Shown here: piece by piece, positions 1 through 8,387 of the stretch
Layout: each line of letters opens with the position of its first letter
Numbering within the stretch: the first letter of the stretch is position 1
From: CAIKMD01 sp036490955
GTDB taxonomy: Bacteria; Pseudomonadota; Alphaproteobacteria; ATCC43930; CGMCC-115725
Length of the DNA: 60,938 nucleotides
Assembly: GCA_036490955.1 (NCBI GenBank)
Contig: DASXCX010000257.1
Span: forward strand, 1 to 60,938
Direction of reading: 5' to 3'
The notes under the pieces: generated by a model
Told to the model about the DNA's origin: nothing
The model's input: only the letters and a program-made list of their open reading frames with translations
Database searches by the model: none
Translations under genes and position numbers: made by a program

Positions 1-195
1 CTGGAGTTGATCCCGGAGGAGTGCGGGCTGATGCTGGCCGACGGGTTCGGTGCGGCGATTTTGCGCGAAGCGCCGGCCCAAAAGCTCGATCCGGCGCGGC
101 GCCGCGCGCTGCATCTCCGCTTCGCGCACGTAGCGGGCGCAAGATTGCTGCGGCTGACCGATCCGGGCGCCGGCGATCCCGAAACCTTTATCTGA
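1..195 (+). CDS. MmcB family DNA repair protein, C-terminal fragment
   Basis: The reading frame is open from the first base and ends at a TGA at 193-195, so only the last 64 residues lie in the window. The tail, with IPEECGLMLADGFGAAIL, the following LREAP, and a basic RRRALHLRFAH stretch, resembles the C-terminus of MmcB (DUF2145-unrelated, PD-(D/E)XK-like nuclease family), where an IPEDxGLIVADxYGAEILRE segment is typical. MmcB proteins are about 150 residues and were linked in Caulobacter to DNA damage repair. The catalytic part would be upstream of the window. The gene converges on hldE, with only nine bases between the two stop codons. The assignment is by remembered family pattern from a short fragment. 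Confidence 0.7.
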   Translation: MELIPEECGLMLADGFGAAILREAPAQKLDPARRRALHLRFAHVAGARLLRLTDPGAGDPETFI

Positions 196-204
196 CGCTA
201 AGGA

Positions 205-1662
205 TTAGCGCGCCGCGCGCGCGATCGTCGCGGTGGTCGAGAAGCCGGGCACGATCGGCGCCAGGATCACACGCCCGCCATAGCTTTTGACGATATCGCC
301 GCCGACGACCTGATCGAGCCGGTAATCCGCGCCTTTGACCAATAGGTCCGGCTTGAGCTGGGTGATCAGCTCCTCGGGCGTGTCCTCATCAAAGATCACG
401 ACCGCATCGACGGCCGCGAGCGAGGCAAGCACCGCCGCGCGCGCTTCCTGGTTTTGCACCGGCCGATCGGGGCCTTTCAGCCGCTTCACCGATTCATCGC
501 TGTTGATGCCGACAATGAGCCGATCGCAGGCCGCGCGGGCCTGGCCCAAAAGGGCGACGTGACCCGGGTGCAGCAGATCGAAACAGCCATTGGTGAAGCC
601 GACGGTCAGCCCGTTGCGCCGCCAGCGCGCAACCTGATCGAGCGCGAGAGAAAGCGGTAATGTCTTGCGATGCTCGATCGTATCGCGATCGAGCAAGCTC
701 GCTTCGAGCTCTGTCGGCTCGACCACCGCGGTCCCGACCTTGCCGACAACGATGCCGGCGGCCGCATTCGCCAGCCGTGCCGCATCGGCAAGACTGGCGC
801 CGGCGCCAAGCGCCGCCGCCATCACCGCGACAACCGTATCGCCGGCACCCGAGACGTCGAATACCTCGCGTGCTTCGGCAGAGAGCTTCAGCGGCTCGCC
901 TTCGGGCTCGACCACGAGCATGCCATCCTTGCCACAAGACACCAGCAGCGCGCCGAAGCCGTGCGCGGCGATCAGCGTTCGCGCCGCGATCACGACCTCT
1001 TCGTCCGTTCCGACCGGCAGCTTCGTCGCGGCCGCGAGCTCGGGGCGATTGGGCTTCAGCACGTCGGCGCCGCGATAGATGCTGTAGTCGTGGCCTTTCG
1101 GATCGACGACGATGATGCGGCCCGCGGCTTTGGCCGCGGCGACGATTTCAGCCGCGGTCCCGCCGCTCAGCACGCCCTTGGCATAGTCCGAGAGGATCGC
1201 GACTTTATAATGCGGCAGCGCATCGACGACGATCTTCACCAGATCGACCCGCAACTCGGCCGGTAACGGCGCGACATGCTCCTGGTCGGCGCGCAGCAAT
1301 TGCTGCGTGCCGGCGACGTAGCGCGTCTTCAGCGTGGTGGTCCGGCCGCGCTCGGCCAACACATGTGCCTCGGCGCTACCCAGACCCGCGACCATGCGCG
1401 CGACTTCGCGGCCGGCGGGATCGGTCCCGGTCACCGAAATAAAACAAGTCGCAACGCCGAGCGAGTGGAGATTACGCAACACATTGCCGGCGCCGCCGAG
1501 CGTGCGTTCTTCGCGCTCGATATGAAGCACGGGCACCGGCGCCTCGGGCGAAATCCGCTCGACACGGCCATAAATATAGTGATCGAGCATCAGATCGCCG
1601 ACGCAGAGGATCTGCGTCTCTCTGAGGCGCTCGACCAGTGGAATGAGGTCAGTAGGGTTCAC
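205..1662 (-). CDS. hldE: Bifunctional D-glycero-beta-D-manno-heptose-7-phosphate kinase / heptose-1-phosphate adenylyltransferase HldE
   Basis: HldE makes ADP-heptose precursors for the lipopolysaccharide inner core: the N-terminal ribokinase-like domain phosphorylates heptose-7-phosphate at C1 and the C-terminal domain adds AMP. Both domains are visible in 485 residues. The kinase half (about 1-325) has the GGAGNVLRNL substrate motif near 56 and the DVSGAGDTVVAV anion-hole motif near 270. The adenylyltransferase half carries TNGCFDLLHPGH near 360 and the VGINSDESVK segment. Length matches the fused family (about 475-490). The start is GTG at 1662; no strong Shine-Dalgarno precedes it, so a small start shift is possible. 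It stands alone here; the other heptose genes are not in the window. Confidence 0.95.
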   Translation of the reverse strand: MNPTDLIPLVERLRETQILCVGDLMLDHYIYGRVERISPEAPVPVLHIEREERTLGGAGNVLRNLHSLGVATCFISVTGTDPAGREVARMVAGLGSAEAHVLAERGRTTTLKTRYVAGTQQLLRADQEHVAPLPAELRVDLVKIVVDALPHYKVAILSDYAKGVLSGGTAAEIVAAAKAAGRIIVVDPKGHDYSIYRGADVLKPNRPELAAATKLPVGTDEEVVIAARTLIAAHGFGALLVSCGKDGMLVVEPEGEPLKLSAEAREVFDVSGAGDTVVAVMAAALGAGASLADAARLANAAAGIVVGKVGTAVVEPTELEASLLDRDTIEHRKTLPLSLALDQVARWRRNGLTVGFTNGCFDLLHPGHVALLGQARAACDRLIVGINSDESVKRLKGPDRPVQNQEARAAVLASLAAVDAVVIFDEDTPEELITQLKPDLLVKGADYRLDQVVGGDIVKSYGGRVILAPIVPGFSTTATIARAAR

Positions 1663-1722
1663 TGGCCGTCTTTAAGTGGACAATCCGTGTCCTGGCAAGG
1701 AAAACCTTAAAAGCCCCGAATA

Positions 1723-3000
1723 TTAGCGGGCGCCCCCGGCCGCCACCTGACTCGGCGGCGCAAGCTTCCCACGCGCGGCGGCCGGGGCACTGCCGGCTGA
1801 CAGCATCCGATCGATATGCCGGCCCTGGAACAGATGGACGCCGCTCTCGTGACCGAAGCGCACCGCATCGGCGTTGTCGCAACGCGCGATGATCACGCGC
1901 GACTTGCCGGCCCGCTCGATCGCCGCTTTCACCTCGGCCGCGCGTTCGGGACGCGCGGGATCGCCGATGTCGGGCGACCAGAAGACTTTGATGAGATCGA
2001 TTCCGAGACGCTCGCGGTCGATATAGGGTAAGGTCAGCGCCGTCACGCCGTCGAGGCAGATGCGATAGCCGCGTTCGTGCACGTAATCGCGCGCGAAGAT
2101 ATAGGCGCCGATATCGTTGAAGATATCGACCTTCTCCACCTCGATGATGATGCTGCCCCGCGTGCCCGAACGCAGGCTTTGATCGAACGCTTGGAACTCG
2201 GGCGACAGCAAGGTCGAGATGTTGAGGTTCACGCTGTAAGAATGGGCGAGCGCGCTGTCGTCGCCGCGACGGAGCATCGTCAGCACGCGGCGATCGAGCG
2301 TCTGCGTCAGATATTGGAACAGCCAGCGATCGGAAGCGATATCGCGCTTTGGCATCACCGAGTTACGCAGATCGGGAATCGAGACATAGACCTCGCGATA
2401 GACGGGCTTTGGCGCCTCGTTCGCGACGATCGCGCAAATCGCCTGTCGGCGAATAACATTCGTAAGGTCGGCGCGCTCGATAATTTTCACGAGTTCCGCC
2501 AGCGCCGTCGGATCCATCGGCTCGCGCACGTCGCGCTGCGTATCGCCGGCGATCGTGGCGAGCCGTTTCAACCGCCGTTGCTCTTCCGCATACAGATTGT
2601 CGACGAAGCCGGCGAACTTCACATAGTCGCGCGAGAGATCGTACCAGGTCGAAAAGCCGTCGGACTGAATATCATCGATCGCCGTCGCCAGCGGATCGTC
2701 GCCGAAGAGATAGCGCACCTTGTTAACGGCACTGTCGACCGCGCTGACATCGGCATCTTTGCAGATGAAAACGATGTCGCCTTGTGCGAGCAGGAAGATC
2801 TGGCCTTCAAAATGCCGGACCAGCCCTTCGAAAGTATTCGCAGCAACACGAATCTGCTGTGCGCGCCGATTGTCGGGACGCAGGCGGGAAAGATTGAGCA
2901 CCACCGCGCGCCAGCCGAAGGGGTGCCTCTCCAGCCGCCCGGTGAAGTCGTGAAGCAAATGCTCGACGTTCGGCGTTCTGTCGGTTGCTACCTGCACCAT
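1723..3000 (-). CDS. Degenerate EAL-like domain protein
   Basis: A 425-residue soluble protein with no signal peptide. The C-terminal third looks like the second half of an EAL phosphodiesterase fold: a segment around SVNLNISTLLSPEFQAF, a conserved YRICLDGVTALTLPYIDRERLGIDLIKV stretch (DxFG/DD-loop equivalent), and the closing GVHLFQGRHIDRML that corresponds to the usual GYLFGRP end. The signature EAL triad and the second-metal DDFGTG motif are absent, so cyclic di-GMP hydrolysis is unlikely and a binding or scaffold role is more plausible. The first 170 residues are unassigned. The ATG at 3000 is preceded by AGG at a good distance; a TTG ten codons upstream (3030) is the alternative. It lies downstream of regB/regA on the same strand. 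Confidence 0.7.
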   Translation of the reverse strand: MVQVATDRTPNVEHLLHDFTGRLERHPFGWRAVVLNLSRLRPDNRRAQQIRVAANTFEGLVRHFEGQIFLLAQGDIVFICKDADVSAVDSAVNKVRYLFGDDPLATAIDDIQSDGFSTWYDLSRDYVKFAGFVDNLYAEEQRRLKRLATIAGDTQRDVREPMDPTALAELVKIIERADLTNVIRRQAICAIVANEAPKPVYREVYVSIPDLRNSVMPKRDIASDRWLFQYLTQTLDRRVLTMLRRGDDSALAHSYSVNLNISTLLSPEFQAFDQSLRSGTRGSIIIEVEKVDIFNDIGAYIFARDYVHERGYRICLDGVTALTLPYIDRERLGIDLIKVFWSPDIGDPARPERAAEVKAAIERAGKSRVIIARCDNADAVRFGHESGVHLFQGRHIDRMLSAGSAPAAARGKLAPPSQVAAGGAR

Positions 3001-3135
3001 TCTACCTATTTGCGAGTTGCTCGCCGGCAACTCTCCGCATTTGGTCGAAGCTACCGCAGGAGTTTTTGCGAAAGGTAAATGACCATTGCAAAGCCGCGGC
3101 CAATCTCCGCGACCCTCGCGAAATCGTGTTAAAGC

Positions 3136-3149
3136 TTAACGCGCGTTAA
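3136..3149. repeat. 14-bp perfect palindrome at the regA stop codon
   Basis: TTAACGCGCGTTAA reads identically on both strands and contains the regA stop codon (3146-3148). It sits in the 145-bp gap between regA and the EAL-like gene. It could be a protein-binding site for the downstream gene or part of a weak terminator; there is no U-tract. No function can be assigned from sequence alone. Confidence 0.35.
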
Positions 3150-3742
3150 CTACGCGGTGCGTGCTTGCCGAGGATGCGCTGCAAGGTGCGGCGGTGCATC
3201 TTGAGCCGGCGCGCGGTCTCCGAGACGTTCCGGTCGCACTGCTCGAAGACACGCTGGATATGTTCCCAGCGCACGCGATCCGCCGACATCGGGTCCTCGG
3301 GCGGTGGCGGCAAAGCCGCGTCTGTCGCGAGGAGGGCGCGCTCCACCGCGTCGGCATCGACCGGCTTCGGTAGGTAATCGACCGCGCCGGCCTTCACCGC
3401 CGCGACCGCAGTCGCGATATTGCCGTAGCCGGTCAACATAACGATGCGCGCCGCCGGTCGTGTGCGGCGGATCACTTTCACGATCTCGAGTCCGCTGCCA
3501 TCCCCGAGACGAAGATCGACCACGGCAAAAGCCGGCGGCCGCTCGCCGGCGAGCCGGATTCCCCCCGCGACGCTGTCCGCGGTCTGAACGACGAAGCCGC
3601 GCCGCTCCATCGCCCTTGCCAGGCGCTGGCAAAGCGGCTCGTCGTCATCGACGATCAGCAAGGTGCGCTCGCTCTCGGGTTGCCCCGCCAGCGCACCAGC
3701 CGCCGCCGTGTCGGAATTGCCTCGATCTTGCTCGTCGTTCAT
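3146..3742 (-). CDS. regA: ActR/PrrA/RegA family redox response regulator
   Basis: This is the response regulator of the RegB/RegA global redox system, which in purple and other alphaproteobacteria controls respiration, photosynthesis, carbon and nitrogen fixation genes. The receiver domain (about 27-140) has the acidic pocket VDDDE near 31-35, phosphoacceptor Asp76 in VVDLRLGDG, Thr104 and Lys126. A short proline-rich linker (144-151) leads to a Fis-type helix-turn-helix, SETARRLKMHRRTLQRIL (174-191), nearly invariant in this family. Length (198) is slightly longer than the usual 180-185, because of the N-terminus. Its ATG overlaps the regB stop by four bases (ATGA), indicating translational coupling. 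Confidence 0.93.
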   Translation of the reverse strand: MNDEQDRGNSDTAAAGALAGQPESERTLLIVDDDEPLCQRLARAMERRGFVVQTADSVAGGIRLAGERPPAFAVVDLRLGDGSGLEIVKVIRRTRPAARIVMLTGYGNIATAVAAVKAGAVDYLPKPVDADAVERALLATDAALPPPPEDPMSADRVRWEHIQRVFEQCDRNVSETARRLKMHRRTLQRILGKHAPRS

Positions 3743-5109
3743 TCGCCTGCCTCACGCAGAAAAAGTCCTGGCTCATGCGCATCAAGCCGCTGGCGCCGCC
3801 ATTCGATCCCGATATGCGCTCCGCCATCCGACAGATTGTCGAAGATCAGTTGCGCACCCGTCCGCTCGAGCAAGGTCTGCGCGATGAAGATGCCGAGACC
3901 CATGTGCTGTGCCCCGATTTGCGGATGATAGGACGTGCCAAGCTGGCGCGCCGAGATATAGGGCTCGCCGATACGCGCGAGGACGCTTTGGGAAAAGCCC
4001 GGGCCGTCGTCGGCGATATCGACCGAAACTTTATCGGCGTTCCAGCTCGTCGTCACTTCGACCTCTTGCTGCGCGAAGTTGATCGCATTCTGGATGAGGT
4101 TGCCGATGCCGTGGAGTATCTCGGGGCTGCGCCGCACCAACGGCTCTTCGAGCGGTTTGCCGTCGGGGTCGCGGCTGGCTTCGACCGCATATTGCACCAC
4201 GATCTCGGGGCTGAGATGAGGCTCGCCGGCGGCTTCGACCAGCGCCGAGATCGGTAGGCGCTCGTAGGGCGAAGCCGTCTCCGCCTCGCGGTGATGTGCA
4301 AGATCGGCGAGGATGGTGCGGCAGCGCTCGCTCTGGCTCAGCAACAGCTCGGCATCGGCGGCATGGGGCGAATCGGCGGGCAGATCGCGCGCCAGCTCCT
4401 TGGCGACAACCGCGATCGTCGCCAGCGGCGAGCCGAGTTGATGCGCCGCCGCCGCGGCCAGGCCGCCGACCGCCGAGACGCGTTGCTCGCGCGCCAAAGC
4501 AAGCTGGGTTGCGGCATAGGCATCGCGCATTCTGCGCGCCTCGAGCGCGACGGACCACGCGTAGCCGGAGATGAATACCGTCGAGCACACCAGCGCCGTC
4601 CAGAATCCCAGGACATAGATCGGTTGGGGCTCGAAGGGCAGCAAGGCGCGCTGCGGCAGCGGCAAGTGCCAGATCGCCAGCGCGCTGATCGCGATGACCG
4701 TCAGCGCCGAAAGGCCAATCACCGAGGAGCGTGACAGGATGGTCGCCGATACAATCACCGGCGCCAACATCAGGATGGCGAACGGATTTTCGAGTCCGCC
4801 GGTGAGGAAGAGCAGGATGCCGAGTTGCAGCGTGTCATAGGCGAGATAGGCCGCGGCCTCGCGGTCGCCGAGACGCGCGGTCGGCAAGCGGCGACGCGAC
4901 GCAAGGATGTTGAGCGCGGCCGATGCCGCGATCACGATGAACGTGCTGGTCAGCGGCAGCTTGAAGCCGAAGCCGAAATGCACGACGAGCACCGTCGCCG
5001 CCTGGCCGAGAACGGCGATCCAGCGGATCAGAACCAGCCGCCGCAGGCTGACCGACACATCGGTCGAGGGCGGCGTATGCATCGTATCGCTCGACAGGCT
5101 CATGGACAT
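3739..5109 (-). CDS. regB: ActS/PrrB/RegB family redox-sensing histidine kinase
   Basis: A 456-residue membrane kinase. The N-terminal region (about 28-185) has six predicted membrane segments and carries GGLENPF at 104-110, the GGXXNPF quinone-binding heptapeptide of RegB. The H-box is HQLGSPLATI with His223. Cys263 in SERCRTIL lies exactly 40 residues after that His, as does the redox-active cysteine of RegB (His225/Cys265 in Rhodobacter capsulatus). The ATPase domain follows with GIGNLIQNAINFA, DDGPGF and the GLGIFIAQTLLERTG G-box. The frame stays open upstream to 5613, but that part is antisense to the VOC gene; ATG 5109 (or 5103) gives the normal RegB start. It is co-transcribed with regA. 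Confidence 0.93.
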   Translation of the reverse strand: MSMSLSSDTMHTPPSTDVSVSLRRLVLIRWIAVLGQAATVLVVHFGFGFKLPLTSTFIVIAASAALNILASRRRLPTARLGDREAAAYLAYDTLQLGILLFLTGGLENPFAILMLAPVIVSATILSRSSVIGLSALTVIAISALAIWHLPLPQRALLPFEPQPIYVLGFWTALVCSTVFISGYAWSVALEARRMRDAYAATQLALAREQRVSAVGGLAAAAAHQLGSPLATIAVVAKELARDLPADSPHAADAELLLSQSERCRTILADLAHHREAETASPYERLPISALVEAAGEPHLSPEIVVQYAVEASRDPDGKPLEEPLVRRSPEILHGIGNLIQNAINFAQQEVEVTTSWNADKVSVDIADDGPGFSQSVLARIGEPYISARQLGTSYHPQIGAQHMGLGIFIAQTLLERTGAQLIFDNLSDGGAHIGIEWRRQRLDAHEPGLFLREAGE

Positions 5110-5189
5110 GTCCCGCCAGGCTCCATGCCGGCGTCGGTCGCGATGGTTGCGTAATTTGCCGCGCAGCCAGCGCCGCGCCGATTGGCCGA

Positions 5190-5693
5190 TTAGGGCAGTT
5201 TCCAATTCGTGTAGCGCAGCTTGTCGATATCGACCGCCGTGCCATGGCCGCGCGCCGGTCCGCGCGGGAATCGATCCGCGCCGGCGACGCCGTGCTCGCA
5301 ATAAAGCTCGATCATGTTGCCCGATGGATCGCGGAAGAACATCAGCGCCTCGACGCCTCTCCGCGTCCAGAGATTGGAAGTCGGGATGCCGCAGCGCGTG
5401 AGCCATTCGCGCATCTGGACCAGCTCGTCGGGGCCGCAGAAGAAAGCGAAATGGGGATATTCGGTGGAAGGCTCGAGGTAGGTGCAGCCGTCGGTGCCGA
5501 TGCCGACATCGACGCCGCCGAGGCGGAAAGACGCAAAGGTCGGCGTATCGACATGAAGTTCGCCGCCGAGGACCTTGCCGTAGAACAGCTTGCCTTCCTC
5601 GAGATCGCGGCACGGCATGCTGACATGGGCGAAAGTCATGCCCTTGGGCGGACCACTGATAACCTTATCGCGTTCCTGGGTGACGGTCGGCAT
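5190..5693 (-). CDS. VOC (glyoxalase/bleomycin resistance) superfamily protein
   Basis: A 167-residue single-unit vicinal-oxygen-chelate protein. The first beta-alpha-beta-beta-beta half includes FAHVSMPCRDLEEGKLFYGKV with a metal-binding His, and the second half ends with FFRDPSGNMIELYCEHG, whose DPxGNxIEL motif supplies the Glu ligand of the VOC metal site. Substrate is not evident; relatives include dioxygenases, isomerases and glyoxalases. The ATG at 5693 is preceded by GGAGA and GAAGG. It lies just upstream of regB on the same strand (80-bp gap), so it could share a transcript, but no functional tie is suggested by sequence. Confidence 0.85.
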   Translation of the reverse strand: MPTVTQERDKVISGPPKGMTFAHVSMPCRDLEEGKLFYGKVLGGELHVDTPTFASFRLGGVDVGIGTDGCTYLEPSTEYPHFAFFCGPDELVQMREWLTRCGIPTSNLWTRRGVEALMFFRDPSGNMIELYCEHGVAGADRFPRGPARGHGTAVDIDKLRYTNWKLP

Positions 5694-5829
5694 CCTTCGG
5701 TCTCCTCTCGCGCGCGATGATGGGAGTGCCGCCGAGGCGAGTCAACGCCGCTAGCGCTTGATCTGATTACCCTTTCCGCCCAAGCCGACATGATGGCGGC
5801 CTTGCTGTGCCCGGCGGAAGGCCTTTGGC

Positions 5830-6861
5830 TCAGGAGGATTCCTTGCCGCTGACGCCGGCCTCGGCGAAGGTCGCCATGCCGTTATGGCAAGCAAGCGCCG
5901 CCTTGACGATGGCGATCGCCAGGGTCGCTCCTGACCCTTCGCCGAGCCGCATGCCGAAATCGATGAGTGGCCTCTTGCCGAGTTTCTTGAGCAGCAGGCG
6001 ATGCCCGGGCTCGGCCGAGCAATGCGCGGCGAGGCAATGATCGAGCGCATGCGCATCCATCGCCGCCAAGCATGCCGCCGCCGCCGAACACGCATAGCCA
6101 TCGAGCAGCACAGGCACGTGTGCCATGCGCGCCGCCATGATCGCGCCGACCATCGCCGCGAGCTCGCGCCCGCCAAGACGACGCAGCAGATCGAATCCGT
6201 CGTTCACGGCGGGTTTGTGGCGCGCGACGCCTTGCTCGACCACCACGATCTTACGCTCCAACCCCGCGCCGGCGACGCCAGTGCCGGGCCCAACCCATTG
6301 GGCCACTCCGCCGCCATAGAGCGTCGTCGCCAAAGCGGCTGCCGATGTCGTATTGGCGATGCCCATCTCGCCGATCGCCAGCAGATCGATGCCGGGCTCG
6401 ACCGCCATCATGCCGTAGGCGAGCGCCATGGCGCATTCCTCTTCGCTCATCGCCGGCGCTTGCGTGAAATCCGCCGTCGGCTCGTCGAGCGCCATCTCAT
6501 AGACGCGCAGATCGGCATCGACCGCGCGGCAGAGCTGATTAACAGCGGCGCCGCCATCGACGAAATTCTTCACCATCTGCGCCGTCACCGCCGCCGGATA
6601 GGCCGACACGCCGAGCGCCGCAACGCCGTGATTGCCGGCGAATACCGCGACGCGCGGATGGACGCAGGAGGGCGGATGCTTGCCCTGCCAAGTCGCCATC
6701 CACTGCGTGATCTCTTCCAGCCGGCCGAGGGCGCCCGCGGGCTTGGTGAGCTGCGCCTCGCGCGCAGCCGTCTCCTGCGCCACGTCTCGATCCGGACCGG
6801 GGAATTGCGCGACGATCGCGCGCATCTCATCGAGCGTTGCCGGCACACGTCTTTCGGCCAT
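5830..6861 (-). CDS. cobT: Nicotinate-nucleotide--dimethylbenzimidazole phosphoribosyltransferase CobT
   Basis: CobT transfers phosphoribose from nicotinate mononucleotide to 5,6-dimethylbenzimidazole, giving alpha-ribazole phosphate for the lower ligand of cobalamin. The 343-residue protein matches the family length. Recognisable segments are LTKPAGALGRLEEI near 40-53, VFAGNHGVAA (product-binding loop), GEMGIANTTSAAA, and RLGEGSGATLAIAI near the C-terminus, whose Glu is the family's catalytic base. It is divergent from cobS with a 70-bp gap holding both promoters; I see no cobalamin riboswitch there. The 136-bp gap behind it towards the VOC gene has no supported gene. Confidence 0.96.
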   Translation of the reverse strand: MAERRVPATLDEMRAIVAQFPGPDRDVAQETAAREAQLTKPAGALGRLEEITQWMATWQGKHPPSCVHPRVAVFAGNHGVAALGVSAYPAAVTAQMVKNFVDGGAAVNQLCRAVDADLRVYEMALDEPTADFTQAPAMSEEECAMALAYGMMAVEPGIDLLAIGEMGIANTTSAAALATTLYGGGVAQWVGPGTGVAGAGLERKIVVVEQGVARHKPAVNDGFDLLRRLGGRELAAMVGAIMAARMAHVPVLLDGYACSAAAACLAAMDAHALDHCLAAHCSAEPGHRLLLKKLGKRPLIDFGMRLGEGSGATLAIAIVKAALACHNGMATFAEAGVSGKESS

Positions 6862-6931
6862 GGCCTGATGCCTCCCTAAGCGACCGGAGCCAAGCTAGCG
6901 GGAATTGGGGGCTTGGGATAAGACTCTTCGC

Positions 6932-7699
6932 ATGAGCGCCTTCCGCGACACGTGGCGCGACGAGCTTATTGCCGCGCTGACCTTCCTGACGCGTCTGCCA
7001 ACCGGCCGCGCGGCGGCGAATGCGCCGCTGCCGCGTTTGGCGGATACGAGTTGGGCGTTTCCCATCATCGGCTTGGTTATCGGCGCGATCGGCGGGATCG
7101 CCTATGCCATCGCCAGCGCGCTGGCGCTACCCGCGCTCGCCGCCGCGCTCATTGCCGTGGCGACGACGGCGCTCGTCACCGGCGCATTGCATGAAGACGG
7201 CCTCGCCGATACCGCCGACGGCTTCGGCGGCGGCGCGACGCGCGAGGCCAAGCTCGACATTATGCGCGACAGCCGCATCGGCACGTTCGGTGTGATCGCG
7301 CTGATCGTCAGCATCGGGCTGCGCAGCGCCGCCGTCGCGGACATCGGCCTGCGCTGGCACGTCTTCGCCGCTCTGATAGCGGCACATGTTCTGTCGCGCG
7401 GCGTGCTGCCGGCGGCGATGCACCGGCTCGATCCGGCACGCGATGACGGATTGGGCGCTGGAGCCGGCCGGCCCGAGCAAAATCAGGTGTTCATTGCATT
7501 GGCGATCGCACTAGCGATCGCCATCGTCGCAATTGGACTGCGCCCAGGACTTAGCGCCGCGATTGTGGCCGCGATCGTCGCTATGGCGATCGGCTGGCTG
7601 GCACAGCGCCAGATCGGCGGCCAGACCGGCGACGTACTCGGCGCGATCGAGCAAAGCGCCGAGACAGCGGCGCTGCTTGCCGCGGCGGCATGGTCGTGA
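6932..7699 (+). CDS. cobS: Adenosylcobinamide-GDP ribazoletransferase CobS
   Basis: CobS is the membrane enzyme that joins adenosylcobinamide-GDP to alpha-ribazole (phosphate), the penultimate step of cobalamin synthesis. The 255-residue protein opens with AALTFLTRLP, typical of the family, and contains HEDGLADTADGFGGG with the acidic metal-binding residues, then RDSRIGTFGVIAL. Several hydrophobic helices (about 45-70, 75-95, 120-160, 195-230) make it an integral inner-membrane protein. ATG 6932 is chosen over a TTG nine codons upstream because the MSAFRDTW start matches the family's short N-terminus. The phosphatase gene follows 13 bases later. Confidence 0.95.
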   Translation: MSAFRDTWRDELIAALTFLTRLPTGRAAANAPLPRLADTSWAFPIIGLVIGAIGGIAYAIASALALPALAAALIAVATTALVTGALHEDGLADTADGFGGGATREAKLDIMRDSRIGTFGVIALIVSIGLRSAAVADIGLRWHVFAALIAAHVLSRGVLPAAMHRLDPARDDGLGAGAGRPEQNQVFIALAIALAIAIVAIGLRPGLSAAIVAAIVAMAIGWLAQRQIGGQTGDVLGAIEQSAETAALLAAAAWS

Positions 7700-7712
7700 A
7701 CCAGGCGAGACC

Positions 7713-8357
7713 GTGAGCAAGGACAACACCACGCGGTGGTGGTGGGTGCGGCATGCGCCGGTCACCGTCAACAAGGGCTGCTGCTACGGTCAGACCGATT
7801 TTCCCTGCGATGTCGCCGATAGGGCGCGTTTCGCGAGCTTGGCCAATCGCCTGCCGAGAGAAGCGGTGTGGGTCGCGACGCCCTTGAAGCGCACGCATAT
7901 GACCGCGGCGGCGCTGGTCGAAGCGGGACTTACAGGCCCGTGCGACATCCCCGGCCCCGATATCGTTATCGAGCCCGATCTCATCGAGCAGCATTTCGGC
8001 GACTGGCAGGGTGTGCGCTATGACGAACTCGCGGCGCGGCGCGGCGATGAATGGCATCGCTTCTGGCTGGCGCCGGCGCACGAGATCCCGCCCGGCGGCG
8101 AAAGCTTCGTCGCGCTAACCGAGCGTGTGCACGCCGCCATCTTGCGGCTGAGCGAATCTCATCGCGGCCGCGATATCCTCGCCGTGACGCATGGCGGCAC
8201 GATTCGCGCCGCGCTGGCGCTGGCGCTCGGCCTCGCGCCGGAAACGGCTCTGTCCTTCAGCGTCGACAATCTGTCGTTGACGCGGATAGACCACATCCCG
8301 GGCCCGGGCGGCGCGCGGCTCTGGCGCGTCGGCACCGTGAACCAGCCGCCCGTTTGA
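7713..8357 (+). CDS. Histidine phosphatase family protein, CobC (alpha-ribazole phosphatase)-like
   Basis: A 214-residue branch of the phosphoglycerate mutase superfamily. The N-terminal catalytic motif is RHAPVTVNKG in place of the common RHGET, followed by CCYGQTDFPC, typical of CobC-like proteins in alphaproteobacteria. The second conserved block is EQHFGDWQG and the second catalytic His lies in AVTHGGTIRAAL. In cobalamin synthesis CobC removes phosphate from alpha-ribazole phosphate or adenosylcobalamin phosphate; its place directly after cobS supports that role, though members of this superfamily act on many substrates. GTG at 7713 is the only start after cobS that fits; the open frame further upstream is antisense-like overlap with cobS. 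Confidence 0.8.
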   Translation: MSKDNTTRWWWVRHAPVTVNKGCCYGQTDFPCDVADRARFASLANRLPREAVWVATPLKRTHMTAAALVEAGLTGPCDIPGPDIVIEPDLIEQHFGDWQGVRYDELAARRGDEWHRFWLAPAHEIPPGGESFVALTERVHAAILRLSESHRGRDILAVTHGGTIRAALALALGLAPETALSFSVDNLSLTRIDHIPGPGGARLWRVGTVNQPPV

Positions 8358-8387
8358 GAAGAATAGAGTGAAACGGAGGATAAAAAG

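Noticed and set aside
5110..5613. N-terminal extension of RegB by 168 residues
   Set aside because: The extension is Arg-rich, has no family match and is antisense to the VOC gene. RegB proteins begin near the ATG at 5109.
5751..5829. A short minus-strand tail ending GLGGKGNQIKR behind cobT
   Set aside because: Looks faintly protein-like, but there is no start codon of its own and the frame upstream lies inside cobT.
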